Below are positions 1 through 9,132 of a stretch of DNA of 64,000 nt, piece after piece. Source of the DNA: DTU089 sp964421815 (lineage in GTDB: Bacteria; Bacillota; Clostridia; Oscillospirales; Acutalibacteraceae); NCBI GenBank assembly GCA_964421815.1, contig CAYQYT010000008.1:1-64000 (forward strand), read 5' to 3'. The translations under genes and the position numbers were made by a program. Every line of letters starts with the position of its first letter. Position 1 is the first letter of the stretch. The notes beneath the pieces are model-generated. The model saw nothing but the letters and a program-made list of their open reading frames with translations. It was not told the DNA's origin and searched no databases.

Positions 1-1
1 G

Positions 2-63
2 AGCTATGAGGAGGCGGCGGAGGTGTTCGACTTTGAAGCCCACGCCTCCACCAGCCGAGAGGC
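2..63 (+). CDS. possible coding fragment cut by window start and gap
   Basis: The frame starting at base 2 is open up to the gap and reads SYEEAAEVFDFEAHASTSRE. It has no start or stop inside the window. It is visibly more GC-rich than the rest of the window. The last 14 bases (accagccgagaggc) also occur at the junction of the 99-bp repeats to the right, so this piece may have been joined to the scaffold only through that shared word. I do not recognise a family; it may be chance. Confidence 0.2.
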
Positions 64-163
64 NNNNNNNNNNNNNNNNNNNNNNNNNNNNNNNNNNNNN
101 NNNNNNNNNNNNNNNNNNNNNNNNNNNNNNNNNNNNNNNNNNNNNNNNNNNNNNNNNNNNNNN
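64..163. other. assembly gap of 100 N
   Basis: Exactly 100 N, the usual placeholder for a scaffold gap of unknown length. The sequence on its left ends with the last bases of the neighbouring repeat unit and the sequence on its right begins exactly at the first base of a unit. The gap therefore lies within, and was probably caused by, the tandem repeat. Confidence 0.95.
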
Positions 164-360
164 TCGGCACCCAATCCGTTCTACAGTTTTTTGCCACCAT
201 TAAGTCTGTGGCTCGACCAAAAAAATTCGGATATGTGTGCCATATTACACCAGCCGAGAGGCTCGGCACCCAATCCGTTCTACAGTTTTTTGCCACCATT
301 AAGTCTGTGGCTCGACCCAAAAATTCGGATATGAGTGCCATATTACACCGGACGAAAGGC
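164..360. repeat. tandem repeat, two near-identical units of 99 and 98 bp
   Basis: Unit one runs 164-262 and unit two 263-360. They differ by a few bases: the A-run after ctcgacc, one base after ggatatg, and the last dozen bases. The junction forms a short hairpin, GCCGAG-agg-CTCGGC, at 253-267. A third, truncated start (gcacccaatc) follows at 364. Short open frames cross the units but have no ribosome binding site and mirror the repeat, so I do not call genes here. Function unknown; true copy number is hidden by the gap. Confidence 0.85.
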
Positions 361-385
361 ACAGCACCCAATCTTCGGGTGCTGT
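361..385. terminator. 9-bp hairpin closing the repeat array
   Basis: ACAGCACCC and GGGTGCTGT form a perfect 9-bp stem with a 7-base loop. The downstream T-run is poor (gcgctatatttt), so it is only a possible terminator. It overlaps the truncated third repeat start. Between here and 570 I see only a possible -10 box (tataat, 499-504) for the next gene. Confidence 0.35.
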
Positions 386-570
386 GCGCTATATTTTCAT
401 TATCACCAATCTCAATCCGTACCTTCCTTTGAAGGAGTCTTTAGTTTCTGTATCAGTTTTTTACATTAAGGATTAAAACAGATTTTCAAGGACACAATTA
501 TAATAGAAGATAGTCGAAAACAAACCTAAGGGTGTATATTATCTTCAGTTATAAAACGCGGAGGGTACTT

Positions 571-1245
571 ATGGATTTTCTCAAAGTAATTTTGTGTTCT
601 GTTTTCTCAGCGGTTGCTTTATTCATCATTGCAAAAATATCAGGACACAAGCAAATGTCCCAACTCGATTTTTTTGATTATATCACGGGTATTACAATCG
701 GCTCCATTGCAGCAGAAATGGCAACTGAGCTTGAACAACCTTGGAAACCTCTTACGGCAATGGTGATTTATGGTTTAATTACCGTTGTTCTCACATGTGT
801 TACAAGCAAATTCCCGGGAACAAGAAAATACATTAACGGCACCCCAACAATAATAATGAACAACGGAAAACTTTACCGAAAAAATATGAAAAAAGCCAAA
901 ATTGATTTAACCGAGTTCATGGTTATGTGCAGGCAGGAAGGCTATTTCAATCTTGAAGATATTCAAACCGCGGTTTTCGAATACAACGGCAGACTTACCA
1001 TTCTGCCAAAAAGCTTAAAAAGACCTGTAAATCCCTCCGATATGGGTTTATCTCCACAGAAGGAGCTTATCTCAACTGAGGTAATTATGGATGGCAGAAT
1101 ACTTGACGAAAACCTAAAGAGAATGGGTCTGAATTCCGTGTGGCTGGAAAAGGAACTAAATGAGCAGGGCTACCGAAATACCAAGGAAATTTCACTCGGT
1201 TTGTGCGATGAAAATAACAGCCTTACCCTCTTTAAGTGGGGGTAA
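571..1245 (+). CDS. DUF421 (YetF-type) membrane protein
   Basis: About 224 residues. Two or three hydrophobic segments at the N-terminus (LKVILCSVFSAVALFIIAKI and LTAMVIYGLITVVLTCV) flank the family-typical stretch MSQLDFFDYITGITIGSIAAE. A soluble alpha/beta domain follows with the signature NGTPTIIMNNGKLYRKNMKKA. This is the DUF421 family of Bacillus YetF/YkjA, of unsettled role, sometimes linked to spores or stress. I chose the ATG at 571 because GGAGGG lies seven bases upstream; the more distal ATG at 532 lacks a site. It stands alone and its last codons form half of a terminator stem. Confidence 0.85.
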   Translation: MDFLKVILCSVFSAVALFIIAKISGHKQMSQLDFFDYITGITIGSIAAEMATELEQPWKPLTAMVIYGLITVVLTCVTSKFPGTRKYINGTPTIIMNNGKLYRKNMKKAKIDLTEFMVMCRQEGYFNLEDIQTAVFEYNGRLTILPKSLKRPVNPSDMGLSPQKELISTEVIMDGRILDENLKRMGLNSVWLEKELNEQGYRNTKEISLGLCDENNSLTLFKWG

Positions 1246-1250
1246 GGCTG
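1218..1250. terminator. hairpin overlapping the stop codon of the DUF421 gene
   Basis: CAGCCTTACCC (1218-1228) pairs with GGGTAAGGCTG (1240-1250), an 11-bp stem. The TAA stop at 1243-1245 is inside the 3' arm. The T-tract is short. It may serve both this gene and the convergent gene that ends at 1263. Confidence 0.55.
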
Positions 1251-1262
1251 TGGGTTTATGTA

Positions 1263-2099
1263 TTACAATTCAAATATAAGTTTTAACCATCTTTTTAAAT
1301 CGGAAAGCCACGCAGAAGCATATTCGTATGCGGGCACGATATTATCAACTGTGTGCCTATCACATGTGGCGAGTCCGTGGCCACCATAGGGGAAAATATG
1401 GAGTTCAAAGGGAACTTTATTTTCCGCAAGAGCATTTGCATATAAAATGCTGTTTTTTACGGGTACACTGCCATCCTCTGCAGTGTGCCAAATATATGCA
1501 GGCGGAGTGGTCGGCTTAACCTGTTTGTCGCAGGAGAAAAAATCCTCTTCCTCCTGATTATTAGGTTTGTGCCCCAAAAGATTTATAAAACTACCTCTGT
1601 GGGCAACATCCCAATCGGCACTGATTACAGGATAGCAAAGTACGGAAGCATTTACTGCCTTACTTTCAGGAAAAATCGTCCTCACGGCATTACAGTCGAA
1701 CATTGTAGAATAATGTGCCGCAAGGTGCCCCCCTGCAGAAAATCCCATAAGAGCAATTTTTTCCGTATCGCAGTTCCATTCTTCCGAATATTTGTAAATC
1801 AATTCAACCGCCGCCGCAACCTCGCGTATTTGGGTTGGAAAATGGTTGGGTGAAACGGAATAGGTAAGCACAAAAACATTGAAACCCTCAGGCAAAAAAT
1901 GAACCGCTACCGGCTCAGATTCTCTTTCGGAACACATTGCATAAGCTCCACCGGGACATATAAGAAGACATGGTCTTTTCTGTTTTTCCCTTTTCATTTC
2001 AACCATATTATAGGGCAAATATATATCAAGTGTAGGATTTCTACCCTCTTCACCTAAAACAGAAAAGTAATCTTTAAGTTTCAAATGCTTACATACCAT
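1263..2099 (-). CDS. alpha/beta hydrolase, acetyl-esterase-like
   Basis: About 278 residues of the Aes/BD-FAE esterase type (COG0657). Visible: an oxyanion-region PCLLICPGGAYAMCSERESE, the nucleophile elbow GFSAGG, an acid near AEDGSVPV and a C-terminal histidine in FPYGGHGLA. Relatives deacetylate xylan or other esterified glycans; the substrate here is not known. No signal peptide, so probably cytoplasmic. GGAG stands eight bases before the ATG at 2099; a GTG three codons upstream would overlap that site. Just downstream of, and probably cotranscribed with, the isomerase-like gene. Confidence 0.8.
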   Translation of the reverse strand: MVCKHLKLKDYFSVLGEEGRNPTLDIYLPYNMVEMKREKQKRPCLLICPGGAYAMCSERESEPVAVHFLPEGFNVFVLTYSVSPNHFPTQIREVAAAVELIYKYSEEWNCDTEKIALMGFSAGGHLAAHYSTMFDCNAVRTIFPESKAVNASVLCYPVISADWDVAHRGSFINLLGHKPNNQEEEDFFSCDKQVKPTTPPAYIWHTAEDGSVPVKNSILYANALAENKVPFELHIFPYGGHGLATCDRHTVDNIVPAYEYASAWLSDLKRWLKLIFEL

Positions 2100-2136
2100 A
2101 ATATCCACTCCAAAATCAAAATATTTAAAGTATATA

Positions 2137-2946
2137 TTATTTTTTTAAGTAATTTATGCTCATTTGGACACACTCAAGGGGAGTTTTGTCCATTGATGGC
2201 GAATCCTGTTCAACAACAACCCACTCCGCGCCCGCTTTTTCCGCGGAAGCGATGATTTTTGCCCAATCCTGAACACCGTAACCAACGGGGCGGAATTCAA
2301 ATGTGCTTTCCACCGCCTCGGTTTCATCATCAATGCCTATAAGTTTGTAAAGGGGTCCGTTACCCTTTGAGCCGTGGAAGTCTTTAAGGTGAACAACGGG
2401 GGCTCTGCCGGCATATTTTTCAATATATTCCGCGGGATTTTCACCGCCCACGTTTACCCAACAGGTGTCAATCTCTGTTTTGAGCAAATCCGCGGGGATT
2501 GTATCATAGAGAATATCAAGTGCATATTCTCCGTCAATTTTAATGAACTCAAAATCGTGATTGTGGTAGAGAAGTTGAATACCCATTTTTTTAGCCGCCT
2601 CAGCGATTTTGCGTATTCCCTCAACTGTGGAAGCCCAACCCTCAGTACCGGGGCGGCACTCCTCCGTAAGATAGGGAACTGCAACGTATTTGCAACCCAT
2701 ATCCTTGTAGTCCTTGAGGACTGCCTCGGGATTTTCAAGCATATCATAATAGGGAACATGAGCGGAAACGGGAGTAATGCCGATTTCGTCGCAAATGGCT
2801 TTAACCTCCGTACCGGATTTGCCGAAAAGACCTGCAAATTCAACACCCTCATAGCCCATATCCTTGATTTTTTTAACTGTACCGTAGAAATCCTGCTCCA
2901 TTTCGTCACGGACTGAGTAGAGCTGAACGGCAATTGGTAATTTCAT
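2137..2946 (-). CDS. sugar phosphate isomerase/epimerase (xylose-isomerase-like TIM barrel)
   Basis: 269 residues matching the AP-endonuclease-2/IolE-IolI-like TIM-barrel family. Hallmarks are PIAVQLYSVRDE at the first strand, GYEGVEFAG, LLYHNHDFEF (a metal-ligand histidine region), LKTEIDTCWVNVGG and VVHLKDFHG near the metal site, and VVVEQD at the end. Members act on inositol or sugar derivatives; the substrate cannot be told. AAGGAG lies seven bases before the ATG. With the downstream esterase it forms a small carbohydrate-related operon. Confidence 0.85.
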   Translation of the reverse strand: MKLPIAVQLYSVRDEMEQDFYGTVKKIKDMGYEGVEFAGLFGKSGTEVKAICDEIGITPVSAHVPYYDMLENPEAVLKDYKDMGCKYVAVPYLTEECRPGTEGWASTVEGIRKIAEAAKKMGIQLLYHNHDFEFIKIDGEYALDILYDTIPADLLKTEIDTCWVNVGGENPAEYIEKYAGRAPVVHLKDFHGSKGNGPLYKLIGIDDETEAVESTFEFRPVGYGVQDWAKIIASAEKAGAEWVVVEQDSPSMDKTPLECVQMSINYLKK

Positions 2947-3029
2947 ATAAAAAACTCCTTTGTACTGGATTTTATGAGTAATATATTACTCTAAACTCCC
3001 TTTAAATGCAAGGTTTTTAGGGCATTTTA

Positions 3030-3059
3030 TTGACAAATTCGGTTATTTGGTTGTAAAAT
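3030..3059 (+). promoter_or_regulatory. sigma-A promoter of the phosphoglycerate mutase gene
   Basis: TTGACA at 3030-3035, 18-base spacer, TAAAAT at 3054-3059. Predicted start of transcription about 3066, giving a leader of roughly 20 bases. Confidence 0.75.
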
Positions 3060-3086
3060 GTATAGAAAAGAAATGAGGTATTACCT

Positions 3087-4295
3087 ATGAAATATGTAGT
3101 TGTGTTATATGACGGAATGGCGGATTACCCCGTTCCCGCCCTCAATGGCAAAACCCCCATGGAATGTGCAAACAAACCCCTGCTTGACAAACTTGCACGT
3201 TACGGAAAAGTGGGTACGGTTAAAACTGTTGCAGAGGGCTTGAAGCCCGGCAGCGATATTGCAAATATGAGTGTTCTCGGTTACAATCCCAAGGACTGCT
3301 ACACGGGACGTTCCCCCCTTGAAGCCGTAAGCATCGGGGTTAATATGAAGGACACGGACATTATTTTCCGCACAAACCTTGTAACCCTCTCCGACGAGGA
3401 AAACTACGAGGACAAAACAATGGTGGATTACAGCGCCGGTGATATTTCCACGGCGGAAGCGGCTGAGATTATCAAAAGCGTTCAGGAGCATTTCGGCAAC
3501 GAAAAATTTGCTTTTTACAGCGGTGTTGCTTACAGGCATTGCCTTGTGTGGAGTAACGGCACTCTTGACCTTGGAAAAATGACTCCTCCCCATGACATTT
3601 CCGGCAAAGTTATCGGAGAGCATCTTTCAAAGAGCGAAAATGCCAAAGAACTTATTGCCATGATGAAAGAAAGTTATGCTTTCCTTATGGAGCACCCCGT
3701 CAATAAAAAGAGAATTGCCCAGGGTAAACGCCCCGCCAACTCAATTTGGCTTTGGGGCGAGGGTACAAAACCCGCACTCCCCGATTTCAAAGAAAAATAC
3801 GGTGTTGACGGCTCAATTATCTCCGCGGTGGATTTGCTTAAAGGTATTGCAAAATGTGCGGGTATGGATGCCCCCGAGGTTGAGGGTGCAACGGGCTATA
3901 TTGACACAAACTTTGAGGGCAAGGCAGACTGTGCCGTAAAGGAACTTGAAACAAAGGATTTTGTTTATATACACCTTGAAGCCCCCGATGAATGCGGTCA
4001 CAGGAACGAGCCCGAAAACAAGGTCAAAGCCATTGAACTCATTGACGAAAAAATCCTTGGCAGAGTTCTCCCCGCCCTTGAAAAATACGAGGATTACAAG
4101 GTTATGGTACTTCCCGACCACCCCACACCCATTGTCACAATGACCCACGCAGGGGACCCCGTACCCTATTTGATTTATCAAAAATCAAAATCCGCGGACA
4201 ACGGAATTCCCACATTCACGGAAGCCACCGCCAAGGAAGCGGGAAACTACGTGGAAATCGGCTACACCTTAATGGACAGTTTTATAAACGAATAA
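3087..4295 (+). CDS. apgM: 2,3-bisphosphoglycerate-independent phosphoglycerate mutase, archaeal type
   Basis: 402 residues, the normal length for the ApgM family of the alkaline-phosphatase superfamily. It interconverts 3- and 2-phosphoglycerate in glycolysis. Visible: the first metal aspartate in VVLYDGMADYP, the phospho-acceptor serine S62 in SDIANMSVLGYNP, the metal-binding DFVYIHLEAPDECGH, and the C-terminal VLPDHPTPI and THAGDPVPY. Start supported by GAGGT upstream. The same family includes proteins annotated near threonine biosynthesis, but no such genes are here. It is monocistronic between its promoter and a strong terminator. Confidence 0.9.
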   Translation: MKYVVVLYDGMADYPVPALNGKTPMECANKPLLDKLARYGKVGTVKTVAEGLKPGSDIANMSVLGYNPKDCYTGRSPLEAVSIGVNMKDTDIIFRTNLVTLSDEENYEDKTMVDYSAGDISTAEAAEIIKSVQEHFGNEKFAFYSGVAYRHCLVWSNGTLDLGKMTPPHDISGKVIGEHLSKSENAKELIAMMKESYAFLMEHPVNKKRIAQGKRPANSIWLWGEGTKPALPDFKEKYGVDGSIISAVDLLKGIAKCAGMDAPEVEGATGYIDTNFEGKADCAVKELETKDFVYIHLEAPDECGHRNEPENKVKAIELIDEKILGRVLPALEKYEDYKVMVLPDHPTPIVTMTHAGDPVPYLIYQKSKSADNGIPTFTEATAKEAGNYVEIGYTLMDSFINE

Positions 4296-4329
4296 AATAT
4301 CCCCACATTCATTGAATGTGGGGATATTT
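4295..4329. terminator. bidirectional terminator between apgM and yunB
   Basis: A perfect 16-bp stem (4295-4310 with 4314-4329), loop of three bases, A-run on one side and T-run on the other. It overlaps the stop codons of both convergent genes. Confidence 0.9.
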
Positions 4330-5041
4330 ATTTTATGTACGGAGCTGTTGTTATATTATCACCTATGTAATAGGTATTGGGAACAGAGCCCACAATAATT
4401 GTTTCCACAAGAATTATTGTTTCATCAACGCTTTCGTTAATTCGGCAAAGCCCCATATACGCGTTGGCGGAGGCTTTCACTTCAAGGTAAATTGTATGCC
4501 GTGTCTGGTTTATTCCCGCGGATTCAAATTTTGATACAACATCCGTCACCGCAAAGCCGTAAATTGTGGCATGGACATTTATGTTAAAGCCCCTGCCGTT
4601 GAAAAATGAGCCCCCGATTAAAGAGCCTATGGGAATGGGAACTGTGGTTTTGTCGAATTCCGAAAGTCTGTCGGAACAACCGTCGGACAAATCCGCCTTG
4701 TATCCGTTTATGTAGGTGTTGTTAAGAGTCAGGGCGGCTATTGTGCCGTCGGGATTCCGTTCAATATTCACCATTTCCCCGTATTTCACACCCAATTCAT
4801 CCACCATATCGTTGACCGCACCGTCAACAACATTTGAAAGGGAGTTTTTCAGGGCACTCCCTCCCACTGTCTGAATTATGGGGCGAATCCGCATATCCGC
4901 AAGAACCCCCATAATAGCAATAATCAAAAAAATTGCACAAGCCCTGAAAGCAAGGCTTTTCTTTTTTTTAGGGAAATAAAACCGCCTTGCCCTGAGAGGT
5001 GGCGGCCGTTTAAACCTCGGCTTAAAATACACTCTTATCAT
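4328..5041 (-). CDS. yunB: sporulation protein YunB
   Basis: About 237 residues. A basic N-terminus and one transmembrane segment (SLAFRACAIFLIIAIMGVLA) are followed by the YunB domain with GEMVNIERNPDGTI, PIPIGSLIGGSFFNGRG and the conserved ESAGINQTRHTIYLEV. In Bacillus, yunB belongs to the sigma-E regulon and its loss impairs sporulation; its biochemical role is not known. I chose the ATG at 5041; in-frame TTG and GTG codons at 5053 and 5050 are possible and no clear ribosome binding site decides. Monocistronic. Confidence 0.85.
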   Translation of the reverse strand: MIRVYFKPRFKRPPPLRARRFYFPKKKKSLAFRACAIFLIIAIMGVLADMRIRPIIQTVGGSALKNSLSNVVDGAVNDMVDELGVKYGEMVNIERNPDGTIAALTLNNTYINGYKADLSDGCSDRLSEFDKTTVPIPIGSLIGGSFFNGRGFNINVHATIYGFAVTDVVSKFESAGINQTRHTIYLEVKASANAYMGLCRINESVDETIILVETIIVGSVPNTYYIGDNITTAPYIK

Positions 5042-5161
5042 ACAATTCACCAATACATTATATGATGAACTCCCAAGGTTTGATTATATAAACTAATCCC
5101 CGGTAAATTAAATAAGCCGAAAACCGCTGCTGTAAGAAAAGATAAAAAATATGCCCCCGAA

Positions 5162-5188
5162 AAGTCCCGCACTGTACAGCGGGTACTT
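5162..5188 (-). terminator. terminator of the mannosidase-nucleotidase operon
   Basis: Read on the minus strand: AAGTA-CCCGC, an 8-base loop, GCGGG-ACTT, then TTC. It lies just after the stop of the HD gene. One bulge makes it moderate. Confidence 0.5.
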
Positions 5189-5205
5189 CACTGGGGCAAT
5201 GTACT

Positions 5206-5784
5206 TTAAAGAGTGTCCAAAGTCAACTCATAAGCGGGGAGAAATTCCTCAATAAACACCTGTGCCTCGGGCACATTCATTTTTTTAATACGGCTCAAAG
5301 TGGCTTTTTCCGCCTCTTTGAATTCCGTGTTACCCGCCTTGCGTTCCTCAATGCATTTAATTAACGCACTTATTCTGTCCGCGGCTTTAATAATGTTTTT
5401 CATTTCCTCGTCCTCACCGTCACAAGTGAGAAGACCTGTGAATTCCTCACGCAAATCCTCGGGAAGTTTCTCCAGAAGTTTTTCGTTTGCGGAGTCCTCA
5501 ACCGCTTTGAATGCCGTGAGAATGTCGTCATTCTGATATTTCACGGGGGTGGGCATATCCCCCGTGATAATTTCGTGAGCATCGTGATAAAGCCCCAAAA
5601 CCGCGGCTCTGTCAGGATTGTATTTTTTACCGAATCTTTTGTTGCCGATTACCGCGAGAGCGTGGGCAATGATCGCCACTTCCTTGGAGTGACTGTCGAG
5701 GCTCTCGTTTTGAGTGTTCCTCATTAGTGCCCAACGGTCAATGTATTTCATTCGCGATACCATGGCAAAAAAACCGTAACTCAT
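5206..5784 (-). CDS. HD-domain 5'-deoxynucleotidase, YfbR-like
   Basis: 192 residues, the size of Escherichia coli YfbR, which removes the 5' phosphate from deoxynucleoside monophosphates. Metal ligands are visible: H in LDSHSKEVA, the HD pair in LGLYHDAHE, and the late D in IIKAADRIS. The N-terminal MKYIDRWALMRNTQNE is typical. AAAGGA precedes the ATG. It begins 11 bases after the mannosidase stop, so the two are probably cotranscribed although their functions are not obviously linked. Confidence 0.88.
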   Translation of the reverse strand: MSYGFFAMVSRMKYIDRWALMRNTQNESLDSHSKEVAIIAHALAVIGNKRFGKKYNPDRAAVLGLYHDAHEIITGDMPTPVKYQNDDILTAFKAVEDSANEKLLEKLPEDLREEFTGLLTCDGEDEEMKNIIKAADRISALIKCIEERKAGNTEFKEAEKATLSRIKKMNVPEAQVFIEEFLPAYELTLDTL

Positions 5785-5795
5785 AGTATTTTCCT

Positions 5796-8700
5796 TTATT
5801 TGAATTTTATCTTGAAAGTTTTGATTTCAAAGGGTTTGAATGTTGAGGAAAGTGTATTTCCTGCGAAAGCAACACTTTCATCCTCTTCCTCAAGAAGATT
5901 ACATTCCGTTGCGGTTTCAATATCACCGCAGAATGTAAGGGTTGCGGGAGTTTTACTGTTCCATGTTTCGTAAGCGCGGACAATCATACTGTCGCTGTCC
6001 TCCGCAATCTTAACGGTTTCAATAACAACATTGTCCCTGTCGCAACCCACAAGGGAGTATTCCTCAGGGAGAGTACCCTCTTTCGCCTTTGAAAATACTG
6101 CGTAGAGTGGGTAGTTCACATTGTAACCCTCTTTTACCACATCGGAATCGTTAACGCGTTTTGCGTGGGGGTAAATGGAGAAGGAGAAAGAGTGATGCTC
6201 CCTGTCCTGAAGTGTGTTGGGACTTGTGGCGCAACGGAAAAGTGTGGGACGGATATGTCCGTTTTTAATGTCGCAACCGTATTTGCAATCGTTAATAACC
6301 GAAAGACCGAAGCCGTTGTCGGAAAGGTCAGCCCATTTGTGCATGGAAACCTCAAACTGTGCAAATTCCCAAGTTGTATTTGTTGTTGTGGAGCGTTCGA
6401 TATTACCGAACTGTATATCAAAGGTTGCCCTTGTTGCGTTAACATCAACAGGGTAATCCGCCTTGAGAACAACATGGTCCTCGTGCCAATCCGCCTCGTA
6501 ATCCACATCAATTCTCTGCAAATCATTGTAAATGCAGTAGTACTCCGTAAAGGTTGAATCACGGAAAGTTCTTTCAACCTTGTAAACGGCTCTGACAGCA
6601 CCAAGTTCCACAAGTTCCGCCTTTTTGAAATCAAGACTCCAGGATTTCTCATCAAAATAGCATTTTACATCCCATGCCTCGTGGTTGTGGGGTCTGTCCT
6701 GGTAGGCAATAACCTTGCCCACAGTTTGTCCGTCGGGGGCAACGGATCTTCCCGTTTCCTTGTGAATAAGTTTAGAAATATTGTATTCCTCGTTGAACTC
6801 AATATCAAAGAAAGGTGTTGTTGCTCCGTTCATTTCCGCTTTAACGGAGTCAAATTTTGCGGGTGCAGTTTTCTTTACGGTATAGGTTGCGTAGCCCTTT
6901 GAGGGAACATCACCAACGAACACCATTTTGCCGTCAAAGGTCTTTTGATAGGGAACTTCATTGCCCGTCTTGTCAAAGAGTGCAAATTCACAGTCACAGG
7001 GAATGTCGCAGATAACCGCATCGTGACGGTTGAAGCCCGTGGTATTGAAAACAACAATACCGTCATCTTTGAGAGCAATGTCGGAAAGGATTGCACCCTG
7101 TGCATTTCCCGCCATTTCACAACCCGCTTTGAGAACACCCTCGTAATCCTTTTTACTGTCCTCATACACAACGGAAATTGATGAACCGGGAAGAATATCA
7201 TGGAACTGATTGAGAAGTATTGTTTTCCAGTTTTTAAGGAGTTTTTCCCTGGGGTATGCAAAGCCCGTTTCCTTGTTTGCTATTGCAGAAAGGGTTTCAA
7301 CATCGTGGTACAGACACTCGCTTTTACGGTTAAATTTCTTGTTCCTTGCCTGGCTTGTGAGAGTGCCTCTGTGGAATTCAAGGTAAAGTTCACCGCACCA
7401 GGTGGGAAGTCGCTTGTTATCGGAAACCTTCTCGTCGAGATTTTTAAAGAAATCAAGGGAACTTGACTGCTTAACAACGGGGCAACCCTGAATACCCTTG
7501 CTCATTCTTCTGCCGTATTCAAGCATTTCAATGGTGGGTCCGCCGCCGCCGTCACCGAAACCGTAGGACATTAAATAGTCTTTTGAAAGATCTTTTTGGG
7601 AATATCTCTTGTAGCCGCCAAGAACATAGAGAGGACGGAGTTTACTGTTATAGGTTGTCTGCCAATCGGAACGCTCGTTTGCGGTTACGTGGCAGGAGGG
7701 CGGGAAATGGGAAAGAACTTCCGTACCGTCAATACCCCTCCATTTAAACGTATCGTAAGGGAATTTGTTAAACTCATTCCAACTGATTTTTGTTGTCATG
7801 AAATATTCCATACCGCTTTTTTTAATAAGTTGGGGAATGGCGGCGGAATAACCGAAAACATCGGGGAGCCACATAATTTTGTTATCAACGCCGAATTCGT
7901 CACGGAAAAAGCGTTTGCCCACCATGAACTGTCTTACAAGGGCTTCACCGGATGCCACATTTGTGTCCGCTTCAACCCACATACTGCCCTCGGCTTCCCA
8001 TCTGCCCTCTTTAACTCTCTTTTTGATTTCCTCGTAAACTTCGGGGTAATCCTCTTTAACATATTCGTAGAGTTGAGCCTGTGAGGACATAAATTTGTAT
8101 TCGGGGTATTCCTCCATAAATTTAAGAACTGTGGAGAAAGTACGGCAAGCCTTTTCCCTTGTCTGACGGATTCGCCAGAGCCATGCAAGGTCAATATGGG
8201 TATGACCCACCGCCCAACAGGTTGCCTCCTCGAATTTTCCGTAAAGGTTTTCATCCAGGTATTTTGAAGCCTCAACACAGGACTCGTGGAAAACCTCTCT
8301 GTTATTTGTATCAATGTCAAGAATGTTACAGGCCTCGTTAAGAGCCTTGAGAATGTTTATTCTTGCGTCGCTGTCCTCATCCTTGTATTTTGCAACTTTA
8401 AGGGGAGTGATAATATCAAAATATGTACAGTAGGCAACATCGTCAAAAGTCTGAAGTTGGGCGCCCATTTGAATTTCGCCCTTCCATTCGCAATCGTCGG
8501 AATAGGCATTGATATATATTTCAAGTTCCTCTCCACCCTCGGCACAGGGAGTTACCGTAACATATTGGTGATTGCTGTCGCCCCCCTGAACCACCTTGCC
8601 GTTTATATAGATAATGAACTGGGGGTTAACCTGATTCCACTCTCTTTCGTAGGGTGTGATATTATAAATAACGTGCTGACCTTTGAAACTCTCGGGGATT

Positions 8701-8954
8701 TTTACCGTCTGTTTAAACCAGCAGTAACATTCCCTGTAACCCCAATAGTCCTTATTTGCCTTAAATGGAGTCCACTCACCCTTATCTCTGTCAGCAAAGG
8801 TGTATTGTCCGTCACGGAAGAAAAAATCACCCGTATCAACGCTGTCGATAATGATGAATTTTCTGTACATATCCCTCAATATCTGATTGATACGGCCGCT
8901 TATCATATACCTTTCACTGTTTTTGTCGTGGAAATCAATTTCAAAATGTGACAT
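5796..8954 (-). CDS. glycoside hydrolase family 38 alpha-mannosidase
   Basis: 1052 residues. An N-terminal beta-rich domain (to about 200) precedes the catalytic domain with the zinc-binding GHTHIDLAWLWR near residue 250 and the nucleophile aspartate in WLPDVFGYS near 365. Family 38 middle and C-terminal beta domains follow. It hydrolyses alpha-mannosides; the absence of a signal peptide suggests it acts in the cytoplasm on imported oligosaccharides such as N-glycan fragments. The ATG at 8954 has AGAGGT upstream; a TTG five codons earlier is less likely. First gene of an operon with the HD nucleotidase. Confidence 0.92.
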   Translation of the reverse strand: MSHFEIDFHDKNSERYMISGRINQILRDMYRKFIIIDSVDTGDFFFRDGQYTFADRDKGEWTPFKANKDYWGYRECYCWFKQTVKIPESFKGQHVIYNITPYEREWNQVNPQFIIYINGKVVQGGDSNHQYVTVTPCAEGGEELEIYINAYSDDCEWKGEIQMGAQLQTFDDVAYCTYFDIITPLKVAKYKDEDSDARINILKALNEACNILDIDTNNREVFHESCVEASKYLDENLYGKFEEATCWAVGHTHIDLAWLWRIRQTREKACRTFSTVLKFMEEYPEYKFMSSQAQLYEYVKEDYPEVYEEIKKRVKEGRWEAEGSMWVEADTNVASGEALVRQFMVGKRFFRDEFGVDNKIMWLPDVFGYSAAIPQLIKKSGMEYFMTTKISWNEFNKFPYDTFKWRGIDGTEVLSHFPPSCHVTANERSDWQTTYNSKLRPLYVLGGYKRYSQKDLSKDYLMSYGFGDGGGGPTIEMLEYGRRMSKGIQGCPVVKQSSSLDFFKNLDEKVSDNKRLPTWCGELYLEFHRGTLTSQARNKKFNRKSECLYHDVETLSAIANKETGFAYPREKLLKNWKTILLNQFHDILPGSSISVVYEDSKKDYEGVLKAGCEMAGNAQGAILSDIALKDDGIVVFNTTGFNRHDAVICDIPCDCEFALFDKTGNEVPYQKTFDGKMVFVGDVPSKGYATYTVKKTAPAKFDSVKAEMNGATTPFFDIEFNEEYNISKLIHKETGRSVAPDGQTVGKVIAYQDRPHNHEAWDVKCYFDEKSWSLDFKKAELVELGAVRAVYKVERTFRDSTFTEYYCIYNDLQRIDVDYEADWHEDHVVLKADYPVDVNATRATFDIQFGNIERSTTTNTTWEFAQFEVSMHKWADLSDNGFGLSVINDCKYGCDIKNGHIRPTLFRCATSPNTLQDREHHSFSFSIYPHAKRVNDSDVVKEGYNVNYPLYAVFSKAKEGTLPEEYSLVGCDRDNVVIETVKIAEDSDSMIVRAYETWNSKTPATLTFCGDIETATECNLLEEEDESVAFAGNTLSSTFKPFEIKTFKIKFK

Positions 8955-9068
8955 AAATAGACCTCTCAAAATGGAAAATTCAAATTTTTAATAAATAATA
9001 ACACAGAATATGTGCTTTTACAATAATTTAAGTAAAAAAACAATGGGGATTATCGTAATATTTCATAG

Positions 9069-9097
9069 TTGACATTAAATGGAAACCGCGGTAGAAT
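9069..9097 (+). promoter_or_regulatory. sigma-A promoter of guaB
   Basis: TTGACA at 9069-9074 and TAGAAT at 9092-9097 with a 17-base spacer. The leader to the ATG at 9133 is about 30 bases, too short for a purine riboswitch. Confidence 0.8.
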
Positions 9098-9132
9098 GTA
9101 AGGTAATAACTTTGTCACAAGGAGCGATAAAA

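Noticed and set aside
164..360. CRISPR array
   Set aside because: Units are contiguous 99-bp repeats without unique spacers and without cas genes.
23..432. Short open frames across the tandem repeat
   Set aside because: No ribosome binding site, and the translations simply repeat with the DNA.
6165..8951. Plus-strand frames within the alpha-mannosidase gene
   Set aside because: They are antisense to a full-length conserved enzyme and have no family features.
9000..9132. Purine or guanidine riboswitch before guaB
   Set aside because: The transcribed leader is only about 30 bases, too short for any known aptamer.
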